NCBI GenBank assembly: GCA_903924805.1
Contig: CAIYCZ010000357.1
Location: 1 to 6,064, forward strand
Reading direction: 5' to 3'
Source: an uncultured delta proteobacterium
Lineage (GTDB): Bacteria; Desulfobacterota; WTBG01; CAIYCZ01
Length of the DNA: 6,064 nt
In this document: in pieces, positions 1-5,848 of the stretch
Position numbering within the stretch: position 1 is the stretch's first letter
Layout: each line of letters starts with the position of its first letter
Notes under the pieces: generated by a model
Told to the model about the DNA's origin: nothing
Seen by the model: only the letters and a program-made list of their open reading frames with translations
The model's database searches: none
Made by a program: the position numbers and the translations under genes

Positions 1-82
1 CACTATACTATTTTTAAATCCCCTTTTTTGCCATTGGTGGTATTATTAAAAATTCTACGAAAAACAGGAGAAGATATGAAAC

Positions 83-101
83 CACGGAGAAATTCTCTGT
101 G
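83..101. repeat. Short near-perfect palindrome
   Basis: A 9-base arm (83-91, CACGGAGAA) faces an arm at 93-101 (TTCTCTGTG) with one G-T wobble and almost no loop. It resembles the 'ccacggag...ctctgtg' palindromes scattered through intergenic DNA of many environmental bacteria, but that family assignment is from memory. It lies in a gene-free stretch and directly precedes the dispersed repeat copy at 103-153. It has no T-tract, so it is not a convincing terminator. Confidence 0.5.
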
Positions 102-102
102 T

Positions 103-153
103 TGCAAAATGAATATCCTTTAAAATCTGGAACTGGAGGAAATCAGGATTTTT
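103..153 (+). repeat. Dispersed repeat, copy 1 (inverted relative to 3700-3750)
   Basis: This 51-base segment matches the reverse complement of 3700-3750 at about 43 of 53 aligned columns by eye. The most conserved parts are AAAATCTGGAACT and AAATCAGGATTTTT, separated by a variable 4-5 base spacer. The ends are themselves roughly inverted (AAAATC ... GATTTT), as in small non-autonomous palindromic elements. Both copies sit in intergenic DNA. No transposase gene is visible, so mobility is inferred. Confidence 0.65.
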
Positions 154-176
154 GATCTTTAAACTTCCTTAATTTA

Positions 177-255
177 AAAATCTCCCCTAACCCCTCTTTA
201 AAAAAGAGGGGAACGAGTACCCCACCTTTTCTAAAGGAGGGTCTGGGTGGATTTT
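177..255. repeat. 79-bp palindromic MITE-like element
   Basis: The segment begins AAAATC (177-182) and ends GATTTT (250-255). Its outer ends are imperfect inverted repeats, with the C-rich start through 196 facing the G-rich end from 237. Inside are two hairpins: a perfect 9-bp stem CCCCTCTTT/AAAGAGGGG (191-199 with 203-211, loop AAA), and a stem at 222-250 combining CCACC/GGTGG with an inner CCTTT/AAAGG. This two-hairpin architecture with C-rich/G-rich arms is typical of short non-coding palindromic repeats. No coding capacity is seen. Confidence 0.6.
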
Positions 256-355
256 AAAAGATAAAGAGATTAAGAGTTTAGAGGACACAGAGGGGAGGCA
301 ATAAAAAATAGCTTATAGCTGTCAGCTTTTTGCTTTATCGAATATTTTCTCTGTC

Positions 356-385
356 CACCCTCCGCAGTGCTTCGGAGGACGGGTG
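356..385 (+). other. GC-rich bulged hairpin in the pcm upstream region
   Basis: CACCCTCCG (356-364) can pair with CGGA (373-376) plus GGGTG (381-385), leaving a 4-base bulge (377-380) and an 8-base loop. A short T run (386-389) follows. It could be another palindromic repeat remnant, a weak terminator of something upstream, or leader structure for pcm, whose start codon lies about 50 bases downstream. The sequence does not decide between these. No convincing promoter with both -35 and -10 hexamers was found in 1-436. Confidence 0.3.
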
Positions 386-436
386 TTTTCTGTGGTTAGG
401 TTTTGACAATACTCCATTGGTTTGAAGGGGTGTCAC

Positions 437-1189
437 ATGAAGCAAAAGATATTATTTAAAATCATGTTCCTGTGGTTCTTGCTGATAATAATTCCGCTTC
501 CCCTGATCCATGATGGATATGATGCATCTGCAGGGAGCGACCCGTTTATCACGGCCAGGCAGCAGATGATCAAAAATGATCTGAAGGCGCGCGACATAGA
601 TGATCCTGCCGTGCTCAAAGCCATGGAACAAGTAAAACGGCATCTGTTTGTTGAACGGAGCCAATGGAGCGCTGCTTATGAGGATCATCCCTTGCCCATA
701 GGAGCGGGGCAGACCATATCCCAGCCCTACATAGCGGCGCTCATGACGCAGAGTCTGCGTTTGAAGAAACACGATACGGTACTGGAGATCGGCACCGGCT
801 CAGGCTATCAGACGGCTGTTCTCGCAGAACTCGTGAGCCGGGTATATTCTATCGAGATTATAAAAACGCTTGCAGACCGGGCCGATGCCCTCTTAAAATC
901 GATGGGGTACCGGAATATAAAAATAAAGGCGGGAGATGGCTATCGGGGATGGGAAGAATACGCACCGTTTGATGCCATCATTATAACCTGTGCTGCCGGC
1001 CGCATTCCCCCGCCCCTGATACGGCAGCTCAAAGAAGGCGGAAGAATAATTCTGCCCCTTGGCGACAGCCTGTTTTCCCAGAAACTGGTATTGGGCATAA
1101 AGAGAGGCGATACGCTGGAAATGAAGACTATCACCGGTGTGCGGTTTGTCCCCATGGTTGGCGAATCAGAGAAAAGCACCGGCAGATAA
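437..1189 (+). CDS. pcm: Exported protein-L-isoaspartate O-methyltransferase
   Basis: This 250-residue protein is a class I SAM-dependent methyltransferase that methylates isoaspartyl residues in damaged proteins. The ATG at 437 is preferred over an in-frame TTG at 422 because AAGGGG (425-430) sits six bases before it. Residues 1-8 are basic, 9-24 hydrophobic, and ASA at 30-32 is a good signal peptidase I site, so the mature enzyme is probably periplasmic or membrane-attached. The family body starts near residue 37. It shows the PIGxGQTISQPY signature (87-98), the SAM motif VLEIGTGSGYQTA (115-127), acidic E140, GDG (166-168) and DAIIIT (179-184). The usual VPRH reads VKRH (66-69). It ends 14 bases before the converging PBP gene with no evident terminator. 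Family assignment is firm; export is inferred. Confidence 0.93.
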   Translation: MKQKILFKIMFLWFLLIIIPLPLIHDGYDASAGSDPFITARQQMIKNDLKARDIDDPAVLKAMEQVKRHLFVERSQWSAAYEDHPLPIGAGQTISQPYIAALMTQSLRLKKHDTVLEIGTGSGYQTAVLAELVSRVYSIEIIKTLADRADALLKSMGYRNIKIKAGDGYRGWEEYAPFDAIIITCAAGRIPPPLIRQLKEGGRIILPLGDSLFSQKLVLGIKRGDTLEMKTITGVRFVPMVGESEKSTGR

Positions 1190-1203
1190 AAGGGCAGGCT
1201 TCC

Positions 1204-3216
1204 TCATTGTTCCTGGGCTGAATTAAAATATGGCATAGGCGTGGTGCCTTCCTTGAAGCACTCAAAAATTGTTTCCTCGGTTGCCGTATTCGGCAGGTAG
1301 CCTGTCTCAGGATTTATTTTAACAAAGACAATCCCCTCGGGCACCTCGAACATCTTTACTGGTTCATCCTTGAGAACCTTCTGCATGAACTTAAGCCAGA
1401 TGGGTGCAGCTACCGCACCACCTGTTTCGCGTTTTCCCAGCGACCGGTTATCATCATAGCCAACCCACGCCCCGGTTACCAGCTGCGGCGTGAAACCGAT
1501 AAACCAGGCATCCCGGAAATCATTGGTAGTCCCGGTTTTGCCGGCGCAGGGGCGGTTGATCGCAGAAACTTTCTTGCCCGTCCCTTCTTCCACGACGCTT
1601 TGCAAAAGGCTTGTCATAAGGTACGCTGTTTGCGGGTTAACCGCCTGGCGAAGCTGAGGTACGTTTTCTTCAAGCACGTTCCCGTCACGGTCTACAATCC
1701 TGGTGATAGCGCAGGGCTCAACACGAACCCCGTGGGCGCAAAAGACCGCATATGCCTGTACCAGGTCAAGCAGCGAGAGGTTAGCTGTTCCCAGGGCAAG
1801 GGACAGGTCCCGGTTTAACGCAGTGGTAATGCCGAAATTTTTTGCATAGGCAATAGCGTAACTTATGCCGATATCCTGGAGAATTTTGACAGTCGCGACA
1901 TTTCGTGACAGGGTGAGTGCTTTGCGCAGGGTTATAGGCCCCAGATAGGTTTCGTCATAATTTTTCGGCTCCCACACTTTATTCCTGCTTATTTTGAAGG
2001 TGACGGGGGAATCAACGATGATACTTGCGGGCGTGTATCCCTTATCAAGAGCCGCAGCATAGATAAGCGGCTTAAAAGCCGAGCCGGGCTGACGCTGGGC
2101 CTGGACTGCCCGGTTAAATTGCGTATTGGAGAAATCTCTCCCCCCGACCATTGCCAGTATGTTTCCTGAAAAGGGATCCATGCATACCAGAGCAGCCTGT
2201 GCCTTCACCGGGTCATGTACCGTTTTTTCTCTTTTTTCGTATTCTTCAAGCCCTGTCTGGATCGCTTCCTGGGCGGCCCTTTCCATTGCGGTATCAAGGG
2301 TTGTTTCTATCCGTAAGCCGTCTTCATACACGGCCTTAGACCCGTACTTTTTTTCGATTGTCTGGCGGACAAACTCGGTAAAATATGGTGACTGCGTTAA
2401 ATTTATATTTTCCTGGAGCTTCATATGGAGGGGGGCTTTTTCAGCTTCCTGTTTTTCCTGGGCAGTTATGTATTTCTGTTCCAGCATCCTCTCCAGCACA
2501 TAACTCTGGCGCTGTCTGGCTCTTTCCATATTGCGGAACGGAGAATACAAACTGGGGGCTTTCGGCAGACCGGCCAGAAGCGCAGCCTCGGAAAGATTGA
2601 GCTGTGCAGCGGACTTTCCGAAGTAAGTCCGCGCAGCAGACTCAACCCCATAGGCTCCCAGTCCGAAATAAATCTGATTAAGGTACAGGGCGAGGATGTC
2701 ATTCTTGGTGAGCGAGGTCTCAATTCTCTTTGCCAGAATAGCTTCCTTTATTTTCCGGGCCAGGCTCTTTTCAGGGGTCAGGAGAAGCGATTTGGTAATC
2801 TGCTGGGTAATAGTACTTCCCCCCTGTTTCATTTCCAGGGAAAGGAGATTTTTAAATGCCGCTCGAGAGATGCTCCAGTAGTTAAGCCCCTTGTGCTCAA
2901 AAAACTGAGCATCTTCTGCTGCAACAATTGCCTTGATAAACACGGGCGAGACATTAGAAAGCTTTACAAAGTATCTCCGCTCAATGAAAAACTCGCCAAT
3001 AAGCTCACCGCTGCGGGAATATACCTCAGTGACCAGGGGGGGGCGGTAATCATTTAAGGAAGACAGCCGCGGCAGATTATAGCTGAAATAGAAATATACC
3101 GCTGCACACGCAAGAGGAACAAGCACCAGCAGGAGGATCACCGGGAGCAGAATGAACAGCACGCCCAGCCTCTTTTTTTTCTTTTTTGGTACTATAATAG
3201 CGGGCGATTTTTTCAT
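1204..3216 (-). CDS. Bifunctional class A penicillin-binding protein (PBP1A type)
   Basis: This 670-residue inner-membrane enzyme polymerises lipid II and cross-links peptidoglycan. A lysine-rich cytoplasmic tail (11-16) precedes one membrane segment (about 17-45). The GT51 glycosyltransferase domain carries EDAQFFEHKG (101-110, catalytic E101), GGSTITQQ (132-139), KIKEAILAKRIE (155-166) and a LALYLNQIYFG motif (175-185). The transpeptidase domain has SAFK (379-382, nucleophile S379), SRN (437-439) and KTGT (560-563). All catalytic motifs are intact. It is shorter than gammaproteobacterial PBP1A of about 850 residues, as expected without the inserted outer domain. The ATG overlaps the yraN stop by one base (TGATG) and has no Shine-Dalgarno, so translational coupling is likely. 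It closely resembles PbpA/MrcA-like proteins; I leave the symbol open. Confidence 0.96.
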   Translation of the reverse strand: MKKSPAIIVPKKKKKRLGVLFILLPVILLLVLVPLACAAVYFYFSYNLPRLSSLNDYRPPLVTEVYSRSGELIGEFFIERRYFVKLSNVSPVFIKAIVAAEDAQFFEHKGLNYWSISRAAFKNLLSLEMKQGGSTITQQITKSLLLTPEKSLARKIKEAILAKRIETSLTKNDILALYLNQIYFGLGAYGVESAARTYFGKSAAQLNLSEAALLAGLPKAPSLYSPFRNMERARQRQSYVLERMLEQKYITAQEKQEAEKAPLHMKLQENINLTQSPYFTEFVRQTIEKKYGSKAVYEDGLRIETTLDTAMERAAQEAIQTGLEEYEKREKTVHDPVKAQAALVCMDPFSGNILAMVGGRDFSNTQFNRAVQAQRQPGSAFKPLIYAAALDKGYTPASIIVDSPVTFKISRNKVWEPKNYDETYLGPITLRKALTLSRNVATVKILQDIGISYAIAYAKNFGITTALNRDLSLALGTANLSLLDLVQAYAVFCAHGVRVEPCAITRIVDRDGNVLEENVPQLRQAVNPQTAYLMTSLLQSVVEEGTGKKVSAINRPCAGKTGTTNDFRDAWFIGFTPQLVTGAWVGYDDNRSLGKRETGGAVAAPIWLKFMQKVLKDEPVKMFEVPEGIVFVKINPETGYLPNTATEETIFECFKEGTTPMPYFNSAQEQ

Positions 3217-3590
3217 CAGGGAAACGTAAGATCAAAAGCGTTCTGAATAAGGGTTATGGCATGCCCCGCGGGGGACAGTTCAATTGCAATCACATCAAAC
3301 CGCGCAGGGTAATTTTCCAGATTATAGCGCTGAATGAATTCCAGGGCAACCCGGGAAATCTGAGCCTGTTTCCTGGGGTGGACAGCTTCCTGGGGAGCGC
3401 CGTATGATTGAGATGTCCTGGTTTTTACCTCAAGGAATGAGAGGATATTGTTACGATCCCTGGCTATAATATCAATTTCACCATACCGGCACGTATAATT
3501 TTTTGCCAGAATTTTAAATTTATTTTTTTTGAGAAAGCTGAGGGCAATTCCCTCCCCCCTCTCTCCCACCTGTTTCCTGTCCTGCGTCAT
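3216..3590 (-). CDS. yraN: UPF0102 / YraN family nuclease-fold protein
   Basis: This 124-residue protein has the usual length and pattern of the YraN family, a predicted PD-(D/E)XK endonuclease-like fold with no well-established cellular role. GERGEGIA near residues 9-16 carries the conserved glutamate, GEID (37-40) supplies D40, and FLEVKTR (52-58) supplies the E-x-K pair (E54, K56), so the putative active site is complete. The ATG at 3590 has no clear Shine-Dalgarno. A GTG at codon 8 has AGGA five bases before it and is a plausible alternative start. In many genomes yraN follows rnhB closely; here a 320-base repeat-rich gap intervenes. Its stop overlaps the downstream PBP start, indicating cotranscription with it. 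Confidence 0.9.
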   Translation of the reverse strand: MTQDRKQVGERGEGIALSFLKKNKFKILAKNYTCRYGEIDIIARDRNNILSFLEVKTRTSQSYGAPQEAVHPRKQAQISRVALEFIQRYNLENYPARFDVIAIELSPAGHAITLIQNAFDLTFP

Positions 3591-3699
3591 CTAATTCTAA
3601 TCCGAACAAGCTGGAACCACATGTAGCCATGTACCCCCGGAGGAATACGAAAAAAAGTTACCTCAAAAACTCAAGGAAAACACATGAAGTTATTTACAA

Positions 3700-3750
3700 A
3701 AAAATCCTGATTTCTTGAGTTCCAGATTTTTAAATTTATTCCATTTCGCA
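3700..3750 (-). repeat. Dispersed repeat, copy 2 (inverted relative to 103-153)
   Basis: Read on the minus strand this segment carries AAAATCTGGAACT and AAATCAGGATTTTT with a 4-base spacer, as in copy 1 at 103-153. An upstream portion, TGC(G/A)AAATG, is shared too. About 43 of 53 aligned columns agree by eye. The two copies face each other across pcm, the PBP gene and yraN. The copy lies within the 320-base gap between rnhB and yraN. Confidence 0.65.
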
Positions 3751-3852
3751 AAAATTGAGATAACCTCTAATAATTCCCAATCGGTCACTCCCGTGCCCAT
3801 TTTTATGCGTGTAAACTCCGGCTGGAGTCCAGTAATTGCACCTTGTTGTGGA

Positions 3853-3870
3853 TTCCTGCTTGCGCAGGAA
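3853..3870. repeat. REP-like hairpin
   Basis: A perfect 7-bp stem TTCCTGC (3853-3859) / GCAGGAA (3864-3870) with loop TTGC lies inside the string GATTCCTGC...GCAGGAACGAC. This matches the common intergenic palindrome in proteobacterial and related genomes whose spurious translation reads 'FLRKQES' or 'WIPACAG'. On the plus strand ACATTTTT follows, but no plus-strand gene ends here, so I treat it as a repeat, not a terminator. Confidence 0.6.
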
Positions 3871-3910
3871 CGACATTTTTAGAGGCAGCCTTGCGTCTCA
3901 AGAAACTAAA

Positions 3911-4540
3911 TCATGAGGGGGAGGCTATCCCCCAGGTAAAGGTTTTTCTATGGATAGGGCAGGGGCCATACATAGCCAGGGCCTTCCGGTGCTCTTCTGT
4001 TCCATATCCTTTATTTTTTGCAAAATTATAGTGCGGGTACCGTTCGTGGTAGTGCTGCATGATCGAGTCCCTGATAACCTTTGCCATGATTGATGCAGCG
4101 GACGTTGCGAGGCTTTTCTGATCCCCCTTTTTAAGGGGTGTCTGCGGGATGGATGTGGCTATGGGGTATATGCCGTCTATTAACAGGTAATCAGGTGTTA
4201 CACCAAGTGACTCCACTGCACGTTGCATGGCTTTGAGGCTTGCCTGGAGAATATTTATGCAGTCAATCTCATGGTGATCAACTGCCGCCCAGCCCCATGC
4301 AGCAGCCCCCTGCCTGATTGTGTGAAAGAGGAGCTCTCTTTTCTTCGCGGTGAGCTGCTTTGAATCCCTGATGTCAGGGTGTGACCAGCCGCAGGGGAAA
4401 ATAACAGCAGCTGCTACGACCGGGCCGGCAAGCGGACCCCTGCCTGCCTCATCAACTCCTGCAACATGCACATATCCCCTCTCGTGCAACATTTTATCGG
4501 GGCTTGCAGCATGCTGGAGTAATGAGGATAAATCCTTCAC
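3911..4540 (-). CDS. rnhB: Ribonuclease HII
   Basis: This 209-residue enzyme cleaves the RNA strand of RNA-DNA hybrids and starts ribonucleotide excision from DNA. The metal-binding acidic residues are all present: D30 and E31 in VDEAGRG, D122 in LLIDG and D158 in AKVIRD. DSKQL (59-63) and the ASIMAKV block (149-155) are also family-typical. Length is normal. The annotated start is GTG at 4540, 36 bases after the rplS stop in the same frame. No Shine-Dalgarno is visible, and ATG at codon 17 (4492) is a possible alternative that would still keep the whole catalytic core. It belongs to the trmD-rplS-rnhB series. A hairpin lies over its last codons. Confidence 0.95.
   Translation of the reverse strand: MKDLSSLLQHAASPDKMLHERGYVHVAGVDEAGRGPLAGPVVAAAVIFPCGWSHPDIRDSKQLTAKKRELLFHTIRQGAAAWGWAAVDHHEIDCINILQASLKAMQRAVESLGVTPDYLLIDGIYPIATSIPQTPLKKGDQKSLATSAASIMAKVIRDSIMQHYHERYPHYNFAKNKGYGTEEHRKALAMYGPCPIHRKTFTWGIASPS
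3917..3933 (-). terminator. Possible weak terminator overlapping the rnhB stop region
   Basis: On the minus strand GGGGGA (3933-3928) pairs with TCCCCC (3922-3917) around a 5-base loop, within the last rnhB codons just before the stop. The following bases are only moderately T-rich (ATGATTTAGTTTC), with no uninterrupted T-tract. It might reduce read-through into the long gap before yraN, or it may simply be GC-rich coding sequence. Confidence 0.25.
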
Positions 4541-4576
4541 GGGTTGTGCGCGGAATGAAGCATTATCTAAAGAGGC

Positions 4577-4924
4577 CTATCGAAGTCTTTTCTCTTTTAT
4601 GCGGGCAGCCTTACCCGTTAATTTCCTCAGGTAGTACAGACGTGCTCTGCGCACCCTGCCTCTCTGAACGATTTCTATCCGGTCAATAGCCGGGGAATGG
4701 AGGGGGAATATCCGCTCTACGCCAACTCCATACGATATCTTCCGGATAGTGAAGCTGGAGCGGAGTCCGCCGCTTTTTTTTCTGATGACAACCCCCTGGA
4801 ACGATTGAATTCTTTCCTTATCGCCCTCTTTAATCTTGACATAAACCTTTACGGTATCGCCGGGGCGAAACGGGGTGATATCAGTGCGCATGTGCTCTTT
4901 TTCCAGCCGGTTAATCAAGTCCAT
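4577..4924 (-). CDS. rplS: 50S ribosomal protein L19
   Basis: This 115-residue protein has the normal length and sequence of bacterial L19, which sits at the 30S-50S interface of the ribosome. Recognisable blocks are FRPGDTVKVYVKIKEGDKER (19-38), QSFQGVVIRKKSGG (40-53), FTIRKISYGVGVERIFPLHS (58-77) and the basic C-terminal RRARLYYLRKLTGKAARIKE (92-111). A strong Shine-Dalgarno GGGAG lies about seven bases before the ATG, in the 18-base gap after trmD. Placement directly after trmD is the widely conserved order, so cotranscription is expected. Confidence 0.98.
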   Translation of the reverse strand: MDLINRLEKEHMRTDITPFRPGDTVKVYVKIKEGDKERIQSFQGVVIRKKSGGLRSSFTIRKISYGVGVERIFPLHSPAIDRIEIVQRGRVRRARLYYLRKLTGKAARIKEKRLR

Positions 4925-4942
4925 TGCAATCTCCCTGCTTCT

Positions 4943-5665
4943 CTATTTTTTTAGTTCCTCTACACTATGTTTATCTTCATCGCTCAACGGTGCACGGGCT
5001 AACAGGTCCGGTCTTTTTCCCAGGGTCTTCTTCAACGCTTCTGTTCGTCTCCACTTCATTATTTTTTCATGGTCACCGGAGAGAAGGACCTCGGGAACAT
5101 CGAGCCCGCGAAAATTTCGAGGACGGGTGTATTGTGGATACTTGAGAAGAGATCCTGCAAACGTGTCCTCTAAAACGGAGTCTCTTTCTCCTACCACGCC
5201 CGGTATCAAGCGTGCGACAGCATCTACCATGACCATGGCAGCAAGCTCGCCACCCGTTAGAATATAATCACCTATTGAGATTTCTTCGTCAACAAAAAAC
5301 TGGATTCGTTCGTCAACTCCTTCATACCTGCCGCATATCAGGATGAGATGGGAGCAGGTGCTCAGCCGTTCAGCGGTTTCCTGGGTAAACAATGCTCCCT
5401 GAGGGGTCATGAGGATAACCCGGGTCTCCCCGGGCTTTTTAAGATGCTCTATCCCTTTAACGATGGGCTCGATTTTCATAACCATCCCGGGGCCGCCGCC
5501 AAAAGGGGCATCATCTGTTATGTGATGCTTATCCTCAGTATAGTCCCGTAAGCTATGAACTTCAATCTGCAGGAGTCCGTTATGCTGAGCCCTTTTTATA
5601 ATACTCTCCCCAAAGGGTGAAACAAACATCTGGGGGAAAAGAGTAATTATATCAAAACGAATCAT
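4943..5665 (-). CDS. trmD: tRNA (guanine-N1)-methyltransferase TrmD
   Basis: This 240-residue SPOUT-class enzyme methylates G37 of tRNAs that read codons starting with C, preventing +1 frameshifting. The start MIRFDIITLFPQMF is canonical. Family motifs are DDAPFGGGPGMVMK (51-64), MTPQG (86-90), LICGRYEGVDERI (109-121), EISIGDYILTGGELAAMV (128-145) and RLIPGVVG (152-159), which form the trefoil-knot SAM site. EDTF (166-169) contains the catalytic aspartate D167, and PQYTRP (177-182) follows. Length is normal and no key residue is missing. The Shine-Dalgarno is weak (AGGG ten bases upstream), unlike rplS. The usual upstream partners rpsP and rimM are not within the roughly 400 bases before it; it may head the transcription unit here. 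Confidence 0.98.
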   Translation of the reverse strand: MIRFDIITLFPQMFVSPFGESIIKRAQHNGLLQIEVHSLRDYTEDKHHITDDAPFGGGPGMVMKIEPIVKGIEHLKKPGETRVILMTPQGALFTQETAERLSTCSHLILICGRYEGVDERIQFFVDEEISIGDYILTGGELAAMVMVDAVARLIPGVVGERDSVLEDTFAGSLLKYPQYTRPRNFRGLDVPEVLLSGDHEKIMKWRRTEALKKTLGKRPDLLARAPLSDEDKHSVEELKK

Positions 5666-5679
5666 GAAAGAAAGGCCCT

Positions 5680-5709
5680 ATAATACAGTGCTCCAGAGGA
5701 ATTCTGTAA
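5680..5709 (-). promoter_or_regulatory. Weak trmD-proximal promoter candidate
   Basis: On the minus strand TATTAT (5685-5680) is a fair -10 hexamer with a poor -35, TTACAG (5709-5704), 18 bases upstream. A start here would give a very short leader ahead of trmD and bypass the structured segment. It is an alternative to the distal candidate at 5893-5921. Confidence 0.15.
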
Positions 5710-5823
5710 GGTGCATTCTTCTGTTGTTAGCGCTTAAACAGTTCCGGGTACAGCGCGATTACCGTACAAACAGGACCTTTCATGGTATCTGTCCTCTGGC
5801 TTGAAAAGCAAAATTGTACCCGG
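5693..5823 (-). promoter_or_regulatory. Structured leader with interleaved inverted repeats before trmD
   Basis: In transcript order on the minus strand four arms occur: A CCGGGTACA (5823-5815), B CCAGAGGA (5799-5792), A' TGTACCCGG (5752-5744) and B' TCCTCTGG (5700-5693). A pairs with A' (9 bp) and B with B' (8 bp). The A-B-A'-B' order is that of a pseudoknot or of mutually exclusive folds. B contains the Shine-Dalgarno AGAGGA of an 18-codon ORF, and AGGAC there can also pair with GTCCT just after its ATG. This could be a regulatory leader for trmD-rplS. It matches no riboswitch class I know, and inverted repeats of this length arise by chance fairly often in such a window. Confidence 0.3.
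5727..5783 (-). CDS. Possible 18-residue leader peptide upstream of trmD
   Basis: ATG at 5783 follows GAGGA by eight bases and opens an 18-codon frame, MKGPVCTVIALYPELFKR, ending in TAA about 60 bases before trmD. The frame stays open upstream to a TAA near 5880, with a TTG that could give about 48 residues. I recognise no family. The start signal lies within a segment able to base-pair with sequence downstream, which is the layout of translated leader peptides, but there is no run of one regulatory codon. It may equally be chance. Confidence 0.15.
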   Translation of the reverse strand: MKGPVCTVIALYPELFKR

Positions 5824-5848
5824 TAAATACGTGGCGGGAGGTACCCTG

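Larger units (their letters stand above)
3591..3910. other. Repeat-filled intergenic gap between rnhB and yraN
   Basis: No gene is supported in these 320 bases. Reading left to right they hold a small palindrome ACATG-TAGC-CATGT (about 3620-3633), the inverted repeat copy at 3700-3750, a hairpin ACTCC/GGAGT (3815-3828) and a REP-like hairpin (3853-3870). Just before yraN, TAGAAT lies on the minus strand within a few bases of the start codon, which would give an almost leaderless transcript, but no matching -35 is present. The gap looks like an accumulation of small repeats in a cluster that is compact elsewhere. Confidence 0.55.

Noticed and set aside
76..123. 15-codon ORF with AGGAG five bases before the ATG
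   Set aside because: It runs through the palindrome at 83-101 and into the dispersed repeat; no conserved-looking peptide. Chance is the better explanation.
403..408. TTGACA as a -35 for pcm
   Set aside because: The hexamer is perfect, but at 16-18 bases downstream there is only the G-rich ribosome-binding site, with no -10.
422..436. In-frame TTG start for pcm adding five residues
   Set aside because: The TTG lacks an upstream Shine-Dalgarno, and AAGGGG falls inside the extension at proper spacing for the ATG at 437.
2425..3057. 210-codon plus-strand ORF antisense to the PBP gene
   Set aside because: It overlaps the intact glycosyltransferase domain on the opposite strand and shows no family signature; it is a shadow frame.
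3736..3876. 46-codon minus-strand ORF between rnhB and yraN
   Set aside because: It begins with SFLRKQES, the familiar spurious translation of a REP-type palindrome, and ends in the dispersed repeat.
3843..4031. 62-residue plus-strand ORF
   Set aside because: Its start is the translation of the REP-like hairpin and the rest is antisense to the rnhB end.
4875..5267. 130-codon plus-strand ORF antisense to rplS/trmD
   Set aside because: It lies opposite well-conserved trmD and rplS coding sequence, with low-complexity serine/arginine-rich translation.
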